The notes under the pieces are model-generated. The model was given only the letters and a program-made list of their open reading frames with translations, did not search any database and had not been told where the DNA came from. Of a DNA stretch of 64,000 nt, positions 11,401 to 20,449 are shown piece after piece (position 1 is the stretch's first letter; the number at the start of each line of letters is the position of its first letter). The DNA comes from Acanthochromis polyacanthus (taxonomy: Eukaryota > Chordata > Actinopteri > Pomacentridae): NCBI RefSeq assembly GCF_021347895.1, contig NC_067134.1, positions 27,006,152 through 27,070,151 of the forward strand, in the 5' to 3' direction. The position numbers and the translations under genes were made by a program.

Positions 11401-13693
11401 TTTTTTTTTTTTTTATGGAGCTGATTCCAGTGGGGTATTTAGAGTAAAACTGTTTGGATTTCTATACAAGTCCAGATTCTAATAGAAATGTTTCCAGAAA
11501 TTGATGATGAGTGAGTTTAGTTCAGTGGATGTCAAACTTTTTCTGTCAGGACAAAAAACGTCTGCGCCTTCCTTAACCCTTTACGCTTCAGTGCGTCGTA
11601 GGTGTACCGCCGGCAGTACACCTACTAATTTGCATAGGAATTTCAAGAATGTCCGACGGCTGCAAACGCGATTATACAAACACTATACGCCGATGGAAAG
11701 CTTAGATTCTCATGAATCCGCCGGTATAAACCACTTTCAGATGCGATTACCACAGCGGGTGAGAAAAACACATTTGTCCGACAAAAACGAATATCCATCC
11801 ATCCGTTCTCTATACACGGCTTCAATGCACACAGCGCGACTCACATTTCCGGGTTCATTATTACACACAGAAAAAAAGATTCCACAAAAAACGGCCATAA
11901 TCCAACCTTTTACATCCAGATGACACAAGCCAGTAAACTATTTTGTCCAAAACATGTCCTGAAGTCGGTATAAAATCCACAAATCGGTCGTTTTCAAGGA
12001 AATGCACCTCGCGATGTGTGTCCAATATTCCCTGTATTTTTCGTCATTTTTTTTAATTTAAAAACAGAATATTAGCGATTTTTTTTGTACTGAAAACGGC
12101 TGGAATTGACTGAAGCTTAAAGGGTTAATAACTTTGTATACAAAGTTTCCAAGCTATTAAAATATGAAAATGCAAGGCTTTTTTGTTATATCAATTCCAT
12201 TTGATTGTTTTTCACGGTAAAGGTCAGGGGTGTTCAGGTTCCACATTCAGCCCAGTTTGATCTCAACTGAACTAAAATCAGAGCATGATAACGTGTAGAT
12301 AACTGCAGCTCCTACTTTTTCCCTTTGTTTTAGTTCAGAAAATTCTGAAAATGATCACATTTAATCTTTTTGCAAAGTATGATCATCCTGAAATTTCTTC
12401 CGTGTCCGTACTTGCCAAGTACGGCCTTGCGCACTCAGTATGGAGAAACATATTGTTGTGTCGCAAAAAACAGGCCGGCGTTGCGGAAATAGTTCAGATA
12501 ATTAGTTCCACATAGACGGACCTTTTCCTCCCAGTTGCTCGCACACCTCCTGCCATGCCTCCGTACCTCATACTTTGAGAACGCTGGTTTAGTTTGAGTT
12601 TAAAGAAAACCCTTAAACAGCAGTTCTCTGCACTAATTAGTACACCTGACATCATGCCATGGTCTCCCTTACATCAGTGTAGTTTCAGAACCCCTCCCCT
12701 CTTTCCAGATTCTTAGAACTTTACATCGAGCCTCTGATCCCGTCTGATGGATCGTTAGGCAAGGCAAGGCATGTATTTATATAGCACATTTCAACAACGA
12801 GGCGATTCAAAGTGCTTTACAAAGACATTAAGACAGAAGATGAAAACAATTATTTAAAGAAAAACAAAAGAAAACATTTATGAAATCATCCAAAAAAAGT
12901 CAGAAACGTAAAATGGATCAAAAACAGAAGTCAGAAAACAAGGGCTGTTTAAAATAACTGTCATAAAATAAGATTTAAATTAACTAAAATAATTTAATCA
13001 AAAGCAGCTGAGAACAGGTACGTCTTCAGAATGGACTTAAATGTGCTGAGAGTTTCAGCTGATCTACAGTTTTCTGGGAGTTTGTTCCATATATATGGGG
13101 CATAGAAGCTGAATGCAGCTTCTCCGTGTTTGGTTTTTACTCTAGGAACAACTAGAAGATCTGATCCAGATGACCTGAGTGGTCTGGGTGGTTCATACTG
13201 AGTCAGGAGGTCCTTGATGTGTTTTGGTCCTCGACCATTTAAAGCTTTGTAGACCAGCAGCAGGACTTTAAAATCTACCCTCTGAGTGACAGGAAGCCAG
13301 TGTAAAGACTTTAAAACTGTAGTGATATGATCTATTTTCTTGGTTTTAGTGAGGACTCGAGCAGCAGAGTTTTGAATCTGCTGCAGTTGTTTGAGTGTTT
13401 TTTTTTTAGGTAGACCTGTAAAGATACTGTTAGAGTAACCAAGCTGACTGAAAGTAAATGCATGGACTCGATTTTCCAGGTCCTGCTGAGACATCAGACC
13501 TTTCATTCTTGAGATATTTTTAAGTGATAGTAAGGCCACTTTGTAACTGCAGATCTAAAGGACAGGATAAGTAGCAGTGAGCTTAAAAGATGTGGTTGTG
13601 TTCTGGTCCAAAATGACTTCTACTCTCTCTCCCCTCCCCTCCCCTCTCTGTGCCTCCTGTTAACAGTTTATCCTGTGCACCATGGCCATCTAA
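2488..13693 (+). CDS. gca: Grancalcin-like penta-EF-hand calcium-binding protein (8 exons, complete)
   Basis: Coding exons are 2488-2511, 3300-3545, 4430-4499, 5675-5718, 5837-5984, 10069-10182, 10363-10421 and 13667-13693. All introns are GT-AG and the joined frame is 732 nt (243 residues plus stop) with no frameshift. The protein starts MAYPGYGG. A Gly/Pro/Met-rich tail of about 75 residues is followed by five EF-hands: EF1 around [11 protein letters not shown] (89-99), EF2 loop 128-139 ([12 protein letters not shown]), EF3 loop 158-169 ([12 protein letters not shown]), a weaker EF4 near [14 protein letters not shown], and the C-terminal EF5 ending in TMAI. Family members are cytosolic Ca2+ sensors that dimerise through EF5 and move to membranes with Ca2+. 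Sorcin is the close alternative. Grancalcin is preferred because of the MAYPGYGG start, [13 protein letters not shown], the TMAI end and linkage to kcnh7 and cobll1. It is longer than human grancalcin (217) because of the N-terminal repeats. Confidence 0.9.
3300..3545 (+). CDS. gca: gca exon 2: Met/Gly/Pro-rich N-terminal domain
   Basis: This exon encodes residues 9-90. The first half is a run of imperfect short repeats of the type GGPMPG, GMPPQG and MGGPMGG; the DNA is correspondingly a minisatellite of gggaggccc-like units. It ends with the conserved [11 protein letters not shown] that leads into EF-hand 1. In this family the Gly/Pro-rich tail is the disordered segment that mediates Ca2+-dependent membrane and partner contact. 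The unusual Met content suggests expansion by replication slippage. Confidence 0.85.
6734..7580. mobile_element. Fold-back Tc1-like transposon in gca intron 5
   Basis: Arms 6734-7108 and 7205-7580 are near-perfect inverted copies about 375 bp long, with a 96-bp loop. The right arm plus loop, read on the minus strand, encode the N-terminal helix-turn-helix of a Tc1-type transposase ([20 protein letters not shown], then [12 protein letters not shown] and [10 protein letters not shown]). The left arm repeats the first part of this in mirror image. The catalytic domain is absent. This is a head-to-head deletion product, not an active gene. Confidence 0.85.
8659..9187. mobile_element. Non-autonomous DNA element with ~147-bp terminal inverted repeats
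   Basis: The arm 8659-8805 (aaaggggaactttg through the ggcaggcagc stretch) is matched in reverse by about 9041-9187. The ~235-bp centre (gtgcaagtggcccccc onward) is CpG-rich and shows no coding frame. It sits in gca intron 5. The superfamily is uncertain. Confidence 0.75.
9190..9965. mobile_element. Degenerate Tc1-like transposase pieces in gca intron 5
   Basis: The 9235-9420 stretch on the + strand resembles the middle of a fish Tc1 transposase (tgttttcttggcaccttttg). Between 9660 and 9960 the minus strand encodes [14 protein letters not shown], the SPDLNPxExLW block that surrounds the second catalytic Asp of Tc1 transposases. Frames are broken and two insertions seem to be juxtaposed. Confidence 0.65.
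10770..11330. mobile_element. DNA transposon with 9-bp target duplication (copy 1, gca intron 7)
   Basis: Termini TAGCCTAGCCGCGCTAGAC and its reverse complement at the right end are flanked by perfect 9-bp duplications, ccaaaatat (10761-10769 and 11331-11339). A second copy of the left terminus begins at about 10969, so this copy has a doubled end. It shares its ends with the elements at 17533 and 45420, in the opposite orientation, but lacks their helicase fragment. A 9-bp duplication would suit a Mutator-like group; no transposase is present. Confidence 0.8.
11577..12124. mobile_element. piggyBac-type MITE in gca intron 7
   Basis: TTAA at 11573-11576 and 12125-12128 flank inverted termini CCCTTTACGCTTCAG and CCCTTTAAGCTTCAG (reverse of right end). 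The interior shares gaaagcttagattctcatga and neighbouring words with the element at 37041. The 140-codon open frame inside has no recognisable protein feature and is probably fortuitous. Confidence 0.75.
12225..12412 (+). repeat. caggggtgtc hAT-type element, 5' fragment (gca intron 7)
   Basis: Shares caggttccacattcagccca, gtttgatctcaactgaac and cctgaaatttct with the longer copies at 39700, 45292 and 50145. It is truncated before the minisatellite part. Confidence 0.65.
12760..13545 (-). mobile_element. 5'-truncated L2/CR1-type LINE, end of ORF2 and 3' tail, in gca intron 7
   Basis: The minus-strand frame 12994-13539 (181 codons) contains [33 protein letters not shown] and [11 protein letters not shown], the conserved C-terminal block after the reverse transcriptase of L2-like non-LTR elements. 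The 3' end carries the usual tail motif (aagcactttgaatcgcctcg) and ends in short (CTTGC)n repeats. The polymerase and endonuclease are missing, so it cannot move by itself. Confidence 0.85.
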
Positions 13694-14231
13694 GCGCTGC
13701 CATCCACCGGGTCAGGACGTTTATGTGTCAGCCGGCAACTGATTCTGGATCAGAACCTCACAGGAATGCAAAGGGAGGCCAGTATATTAGACTGAGCGGC
13801 CGCGAGCCGCGTCAGGAAAGTACTCATTGCTTGTAACGCTTAGTGTAACGCTTTAGTCTTGTATGTAACACAGGGATGTGCTGAAGATGTATCCGGTGCA
13901 CACATATACACGTGGTATGTATTCATATTAGAGGGGAATGTTTGACACGCCGCTGCCTGTAAGGCCTTCATGAGGAGGAGGACGTCTGACTGAAATGTGA
14001 CGCAACACAGGATGACTTAACAATTGCAAAAATTGTGTAACTGCATAGAAAATGTCCACATAGAGACTTTAAAGAAGGGAGGAGTGAAGAATGAGATTTT
14101 TTTAGCAAGACTTTAATGGAATGTGAACCGTTCTTGTGACCTGTGAGACACCTGTTGTGCCATTATAATATCTGAATGTATGTTCTAATATACTAAAACA
14201 TAAACACACACACAGACACAGACACACATAT
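13694..14231 (+). other. gca 3' untranslated region / flank
   Basis: The stretch follows the TAA stop of gca without any reading frame of note. No clear AATAAA occurs before the MITE that starts near 14232; AATAAA-type signals appear only at about 14602 (inside a MITE) and 14985. The true poly(A) site therefore cannot be fixed from sequence. Confidence 0.4.
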
Positions 14232-14459
14232 ATTGACAGTTGTGCTCATAAGTTTACATCCCCTGGCAGAATTTGTAAAATGTGCTCCATTCTTTAATGA
14301 AAACATGAATGATCAGAGCAAACACAAAAAATAGCTTTGTCTAAACACCAGCCCTAAATGAAAGAAAATGTTTCCATTAACAAACATATTTGCTAAAAAA
14401 TAAAGGACAATATTTCACAAATTTGGCCAGGGTATGTAAACTTAAGAACACAACTATAC
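14232..14459. mobile_element. Tc1-type MITE downstream of gca
   Basis: The left end acagttgtgctcataagttt and the inverted right end (gtaaacttaagaacacaact) define an element of about 228 bp. It has no coding capacity. Confidence 0.75.
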
Positions 14460-14522
14460 ATATGTGTGTTTTGATTGACTGTTTGCAGTATGATGAAGCT
14501 GATTTGCTTTTTTCCTTTAAGC

Positions 14523-14716
14523 AGTTATGTATGGAATCACAGGAGTGCCATAATGAAAGATAAATCTGTTTAATAAGGAAACAAATGTGTAAATACAAAG
14601 AGGAATAAATAAAGAAAAAAATATTATTTATTCCTCTTTATATTTACATTTATTTCCTTTTTTTTTAAACAGATTTAACTTTCATTATGGCACTTCTGTG
14701 ATTCCATAGCTATGAG
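14523..14716. mobile_element. Hairpin MITE with ~85-bp arms
   Basis: Left arm tatggaatcacaggagtgcc..., right arm ...ggcacttctgtgattccata, with the centre gaataaataaagaaaaaaat. The whole element can fold on itself. It supplies AATAAA words that might serve as poly(A) signals for gca. Confidence 0.75.
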
Positions 14717-14871
14717 CTTGACCAGTATGCACTAATGTCACTGCTGTAGTAGTTTGATGTTTGATGTGATCACAAAGCCAAAGTGACTGTGAGCCAATTC
14801 AGTCCACGCTGACAGCTGCTGTTAACGATAATCAGAACTAGGAGTGTTTCCACAGAGCTACAGAAGTTCAT

Positions 14872-16182
14872 GTGCCTGAGATTTTTGCAGCTGTAAACGT
14901 TTTTAGCTTTCTGTACAAACACAACCAGGTTTCCACCTCCACACTTCCAATGTTGTCAAACAATTCGTATTTTGTTACTCACAATAAACACACTTTTAAT
15001 CAGTATGCGTTCTGTTTATTCGTTGGTACAATTGCGCATTCCCCCCCCCCCCGTCTATTTACACAATATAGTTTATTTCATTAAATATAGTTAAGAACAG
15101 AAACATTCAAATTAGCTGTTAAGTGTTGCATTGTATAAAATACAGTGGCAAACATTTAAAAAATGCATAAAAACAATTGTGAACAGCACTAGGTTTAAAA
15201 AGTGACATTTATATCCAGTACAGCGAGTTTTCTAATCTCTGTGCAAAAGTTTGCAAATCCCATGAAAGTTCAGTGGACGACTTTTTTTTGTTTTTAGGCG
15301 CTGGACATGTCAAGGTAGGCTTCAGCAACTTTTGTTCTACATCTGTGCTCGAGGAGAAAGCTTGTAAAAGAAAAAGAGAGAAGGTATTCTGCTGGAAACG
15401 ATGGTGTTGTCCTGGAAAGAAAAGCTTTCTCTTGTCTCCTCTTCAGATTATCTCCCCCTTTTCAGCTCTTGTTGAAGAAACAAATCAGATTTTTAAATGT
15501 AGTCTGACCTTTGCTGGTGTAGTTGTTGTAGAAAGGTGCAGGTGCTAAAATCTGACACTAGGGGGAGACTTAGAACTGCATAAATGTTGGACAGTACAGG
15601 CCAAAAGAAGGCTTCACATTTCAGCTCTAATTTATCCAAACCAGTATTCCACATCATTTATTCATGTTTTTAAGGGATTTCTTCCAATTTTGGTTTCAAT
15701 TTTTATGTTGTTTTTTAAAAAATTGTTGAGCAATGGAAAAATCCAGAGTGTGAACCTGCCGAGCAGGTGTAACATCACGGCAGGGAGACTTTAACACTCC
15801 CCCACCTTCACGCCAGACATTTTATCCCATAAGAAATAAGTCTGAAAGCACAGGTTCAGTGGTTGATGAGTGTAAGACGACTTCTGGCCCAGCGCTTCTC
15901 AAATGAAAGTACTCACAGCTATATGCATATTAAAGTTCTGCATTCACTTACAGTACTTTTAGCAACTCAAGCATGCATGAAGACATGAGCAGCGTTCTGT
16001 TATTGAAGCTCATTTTAATCACTGCATTCCATACCGTGTGTTTCAGTAAAAGTAGCTGGTAAACAAAGTAGTAGAATGAATGAAATGCACTGAAATGAAA
16101 CCAGAAACTACCTCTGAATTAGTCTGCCATGTCCAAAATTATTCATTATTCAACTCAAACTTGCACCGTTTTCTAAAGTAGT
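14872..16182. other. Unassigned region downstream of gca
   Basis: There is no recognisable exon. A (C)12 run sits at about 15041-15052, and several short frames show no conserved motif. A low-score open frame at 15273-15548 has no family features. Confidence 0.4.
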
Positions 16183-16262
16183 AGTTCAGGTTCCACATTC
16201 ATCCTAAAATGAAAAATAATCACAGTAAAATCACAGCATAATAACCTATAAATTAAAGCTGC
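16183..16262. repeat. Fragment of the caggggtgtc hAT family
   Basis: The words caggttccacattc, aaaatcacagcataataacc and ataaattaaa match the 5' part of the copies at 39700 and 45292. It is truncated. Confidence 0.6.
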
Positions 16263-16605
16263 AAGCAGCGTTGGACGGGTCCTCGCAGACTTGCCAGTCG
16301 ATGAATCCACGCATGTCCACCAGGTGGCGCTGTGGCGAGTGTATGTCAACCTGTGGATGTGATGAGGGCTGGCCTCTGATCACACATGTAAAATTTCAGC
16401 CAGATTGGAGCATGCTCAGACTAGTTATAGAGCATTTCCTGTCCATCCAACAGGTGGCGCCACAACTCAGAGTGTATGGTGGCCTATGTCCTATGGCCGA
16501 TGGCAGCGGCCCCGGATCAATTCCTGCTCGTGGCCCTTTCCTGCATGTCTTCTCACCCATTTTCTGTATCTCTTCACTGTGACTTTCTAATAAAGCTGAA
16601 AAAAA
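16255..16605 (+). repeat. Composite SINE-like repeat
   Basis: It begins attaaagctgcaagcagcgt, a widespread teleost repeat head with two tccaccaggtggcgc/ccaacaggtggcgc words. It passes into a tail, tggcctatgtcctatggccg ... ttctaataaagctgaaaaaa, typical of a short retroposed element with an A-rich end. Classification is by resemblance only. Confidence 0.5.
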
Positions 16606-17532
16606 TGTCATTTTTTCAACATGTCGTAAAAACATTCCAGTATGATGAAATAATGTATAGTAGGCCGTGAAAAACACTATAGAGCAGTTTTCTTTGGGAA
16701 AAAAAAACATCATTAATTTTGTCCAAAAAAACACCATAGTATAGTATGTGGAAAAAAATGCCATTTTTTAAACATGTCGTAAAAACATTCCACATGATGA
16801 AATAATGTGAAGTAGGCCGTGAAAAACACTATAGATCAGCTCTCATTGAAAAAAAAATCATTATGAATTTTGTAGAAAAAAACGCCATAGTATAGTATGT
16901 GGAAACATGTCATGAAAACATGCCATATGATGAAATAATGTGAAGTACGCCATGTGAACACTTATGGAGCAGTTTTCTTTGAAAAAAAATCATCATGAAT
17001 TTTGTAGAAAAAAAACGCCATGGTATAGTATGTGGAAAAAAATGCCATTTTTTTAAACATGTCGTAAAAACATTCCATATGATGAAATAATGTATAGTAG
17101 GCCATGTGAACCCTTATAGAGCAGTTTTCTTTGGGAAAAAAAACATTAATTTTGTCCAAAAAAAATGCCATAGTATAATATGTGGAGAAGAAATGTCATA
17201 TTTTAAACATGTCGTAAAAACATTCCATATGATGAAATAATGTATAGTAGGCCGTGACAAACACGATAGAGCAGTTTTCTTTGGGAAAAAAAAAATCATC
17301 ATGAATTTTGTCCAAAAAAACACCATGGTATATTATGTGGAAAAAAGCGCCATATTTTCAACATGTCGTAAAAACATGCCATATGATGAAATAATGTATA
17401 GTAGGCCGTGACAAACACTATAGAGCAGTTTTCTTTGGAAAAAAAAACATTATGAATTTTGTAGAAAAAAAACGCCATAGTATAGTATGTGGAAAAAAAA
17501 TGCCATTTTTTCAACATGTTGTAAAAACATGC
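16603..17532 (+). repeat. ~150-bp satellite, block A (left part)
   Basis: About seven head-to-tail units, marked by aacatgtcgtaaaaacat at about 16619, 16773, 16903, 17059, 17208, 17361 and 17513. Each unit also has atgatgaaataatgta, gtaggccgtgaaaaacac, gagcagttttctttg and gccatagtatagtatgtgg. The minus strand gives phenylalanine-rich frames that are only translations of the repeat. The block is cut by the transposon at 17533. Confidence 0.9.
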
Positions 17533-18107
17533 TAGCCTAGCCATGCTACACCCATGTTTCTGACGGCACAAGGGTCTAGGGAAGCTCGACAGGGAGGGAG
17601 GCGGGCTAAAAGGTTGTCTATCAAATCCCTCTGCAGCAATTGGGTAGGTATACAACCAATAAACGCAATGAATAGGCTGACGTAGTTCCGAGAGCACCGG
17701 CGGATTGTGGCTAAGTCCCATTAGCTTCCCAACCAGCGGAGCCAACTGGTATATTAAGGATTTGCCATATCCCGTCGGCATAAGTCCAAATACGTCTTTC
17801 TTCTCAATGAAACACTTCAGTGCCGTCCTTTGTTTATCTTTCAAGTTGAATTTTAGCTTCAAATCTTTAAGGGCTGTGGTCAAAGCCGAGTGGAAAGATA
17901 ACTGTTTATTGTGCGCCGGTTGTTTCTGTCAGAATCGTCGCGCCTCTGTCGTCACTTCGTTACGCCCGCCTTCTGACTCTACACTTCATGGTGATTGGTC
18001 CGGCCAGTTTTAGGAGAATCCAGCCTCGAGCCTTATGGAGGGTAACTAGACCCACCCTGGCAGAGAATTAAATTCGTTGCCGTGGGTTGTCGAGGGCGGC
18101 TAGGCTA
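17533..18107. mobile_element. DNA transposon with 9-bp target duplication carrying a RecQ-like helicase fragment (copy 2)
   Basis: The ends TAGCCTAGCC and GGCTAGGCTA are flanked by aaaacatgc on both sides (17524-17532 and 18108-18116), so it inserted into a unit of the local satellite. Read on the minus strand from about 17883 to 17700 it encodes LKDKQRTALKCFIEKKDVF followed by GLMPTGYGKSLIYQLAPLV: the RecQ-type motif 0 (Gln motif) and Walker A (TGYGKS). No DEAH box or later helicase motif follows, and the frame then runs into non-coding and satellite sequence. It appears to be a captured 5' exon with its upstream region. Confidence 0.8.
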
Positions 18108-19165
18108 AAAACATGCCATATGATGAAATAATGTAAAGTAGGCCGTGAAAAACACGTTAGAGCAGTTTTCTTTGAAAAAAAAAATCATTAATTTTGTCCA
18201 AAAAAATGCCATATATATGTCGGAATTTTGTCCAAAAAAAAAACGCCATAGTATAGTATGTCGAAAAAAAAGCCATATTTTTAACATGTTGTAAAAACAT
18301 GCCATATGATGAAATAATGTAAAGTAGGCCGTGAAAAACACGTTAGAGCAGTTTTCTTTAAAAAAAAAATTATCATGAATTTTGTCCAATAAAACGCCAT
18401 TGTATAGTATGTGGAAAAAAAATGCCATTTTTTAAACATGTCGTAAAAACATGCCATATGATGAAATAATGTGAAGTAGGCCGTGAAAAACACTATAGAT
18501 CAGCTCTCATTGAAAAAAAAATCAGCATGAATTTTGTCCAACAAAACGCCATAGTATAGTATGTGGAAAAAAAATGCCATATTTTCAACATGTTGTAAAA
18601 ACATGTCATATGATGAAATAATGTATAGTAGACCGTGAAAAACACTGTAGAGCAGTTTCCTTTAAAAAAAAAAAAATCATCATGAATTTTGTCCCAAAAA
18701 AACTCCATATATATGTCGGAATTTTGTCCAAAAAAAAAACGCCATAGTATAGTATGTCGAAAAAAAAGCCATATTTTCAACATGTCGTAAAAACATGCCA
18801 TATGATGAAATAATGTAAAGTAGGCCGTGAAAAAACACGTTAGAGCAGTTTTCTTTAAAAAAAAATCATCATGAATTTTGTCCAAAAAAACGCCATAGTA
18901 TAGTATGTGGAAAAAAAATGCCATTTTTTAAACATGTCGTAAAAACATTCCACATGATGAAATAATGTGAAGTAGGCCGTGGAAAAACACTGTAGAGCAG
19001 TTTTCTTTTAAAAAAAAAATCATCATGAATTTTGTCCAAAAAAACGCCATAGTATAGTATGTCGAAAAAAAAGCCATATTTTCAACATGTCGTAAAAACA
19101 TGCCATATGATGAAATAATGTAAAGTAGGCCATGAAAAACACGTTAGAGCAGTTCTTTTTAAACT
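18108..19165 (+). repeat. ~150-bp satellite, block A (right part)
   Basis: This continues the same array after the insertion, with units at about 18285, 18440, 18594, 18780, 18934 and 19087. A ~35-bp extra piece (atatatgtcggaattttgtc) recurs in two units (18210 and 18706), forming a higher-order dimer. The array ends at 19165. Confidence 0.9.
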
Positions 19166-19699
19166 TCTTGACTAATTCAATTTACTATTTGGTTTTTAAG
19201 AGACTAATGGACAACTAAAATAACTTTTTCCACTAAAACTAATAAACATGAGGTCAAATAGAAGGAACAGTTTTAAATCCTGCAGTTCCACGACGACAAG
19301 AATAAAGTTTGTCAACAAAAACTCAATCTGCTGCTGGATTCCATTAAAGTCCTAATCATAAAGTGTGATACTAAAGGTTTGTGGTGCTAAAAATCTCAAA
19401 GTAAAGACATCAAGTTGAACATCTGGACGGAGGCTGATAAAAGTTGACCTCCCTTCATTTCTCTGGAGCGACTCCATGGATTTTAGGGATGCTGGTTAAA
19501 GACCTGCTCTTCTAGTCTTCCTTCTCGTCGCTATAAAAAGTCACTCCATCCTCGCTGACTTCAACACCTCTTCATGACAACTTGTTCTGCCTCTGACCTG
19601 GTGGAAACTCCAGAAACTCGGGAAAACCCGTCGAGACTTGGATTTTCGAAAAACTCATTGGGTGGGGGAAGGTGTGGTGGGCGGTGGGGGGTGGCCGCC

Positions 19700-20110
19700 A
19701 CCCACCTCCCCGCCTACTCTCCGCTCTGACTCCACCCAGACTCTGCCTTGGCTCCACCCATGTGGCCACTTGGAAACTACGATGTCAAAGGGACGACGAA
19801 TTTATGTTTTTTTATCTGATCTGTAGCTCAGTGAGTTAAGGGTTTACCCATGGAGCTGCAGGTCGCTGGTTCAAGACCAGACCCTTCTCAAATTTTCTGA
19901 AAAACTTAAAGAAAGTAAGTAAAATGCCAGTGGTCGGACTCGATCCTGCTACCTTCCACATGGTAGTCTCTCTTCTTACACCCTGAGCTACTCGCTCAGA
20001 TACTATTTCCTCTTTTTTTTTGTGCATTCATCTTCTATTTTTTGCCATTTTAAAGTTTTTTTTTAACTTAAGTCTCGTCTCGACCGTTTTCCTCAGGAGG
20101 TTGGACTTCA
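19700..20110. mobile_element. Element with two opposed tRNA-like sequences (copy 1)
   Basis: On the + strand, TAGCTCAGTGAGTTAAGG (about 19826-19843) and GGTTCAAGACC (about 19868-19878) resemble tRNA A and B boxes. On the minus strand, TAGCTCAGGGTGTAAGAAG and ATCGAGTCC (about 19938-19995) form a second, inverted pair. The head gcctactctccgctctgact ... ggccacttggaaactacgat and the tail ctcgaccgttttcctcagga are shared with 26063-26447. This could be a tRNA-derived SINE with a head at each end. Confidence 0.65.
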
Positions 20111-20185
20111 GCCTTTGTGCTGGAGGGTTGAACCCTCAGTTCCAAGACTTTCCAAAGCCTCCACACCTCCCGAGTCCTCAGGACC

Positions 20186-20445
20186 TGAACTTTCACACAG
20201 TCTCAGGGCTGAAATTTTCTAAGTCCCACAGTAGATCTCTGTTAGTTTGAACCTTTCGACAGTCTGAGGACTGAAATTTTGTAAGCTCCTGAGTAGCTCA
20301 CTGTTAGTTTTAACTTGAGACAGTCCATGGACTGAAATTTAAGAAGTTCCTGAGTAGTCCCCTGTTAGTTTGAACCTTCAGACAGTCTGAGGACTGAAGT
20401 TTTAAAAGTTTCTCAGTACTTCTGTGTTAGTTAGAACTTTGTGGT
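20186..20445 (+). repeat. Tandem ~70-bp repeat
   Basis: Four imperfect units, each with acagtctgaggactgaaatt and a ctgttagtttgaacctttc-type word. No coding frame runs through them. Confidence 0.75.
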
Positions 20446-20449
20446 TAAC

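Noticed and set aside
2488..13693. Identification as sorcin
   Set aside because: Sorcin is close, but [21 protein letters not shown], the C-terminal TMAI and linkage to kcnh7/cobll1 fit grancalcin better.
19826..19890. A functional tRNA gene
   Set aside because: A and B boxes are present but the acceptor stem does not pair, and the same sequence recurs at 26163 within a repeat; treated as a tRNA-derived SINE head.
20186..20445. CRISPR-like array of regular repeats
   Set aside because: Units are imperfect tandem copies without unique spacers, in a vertebrate genome.
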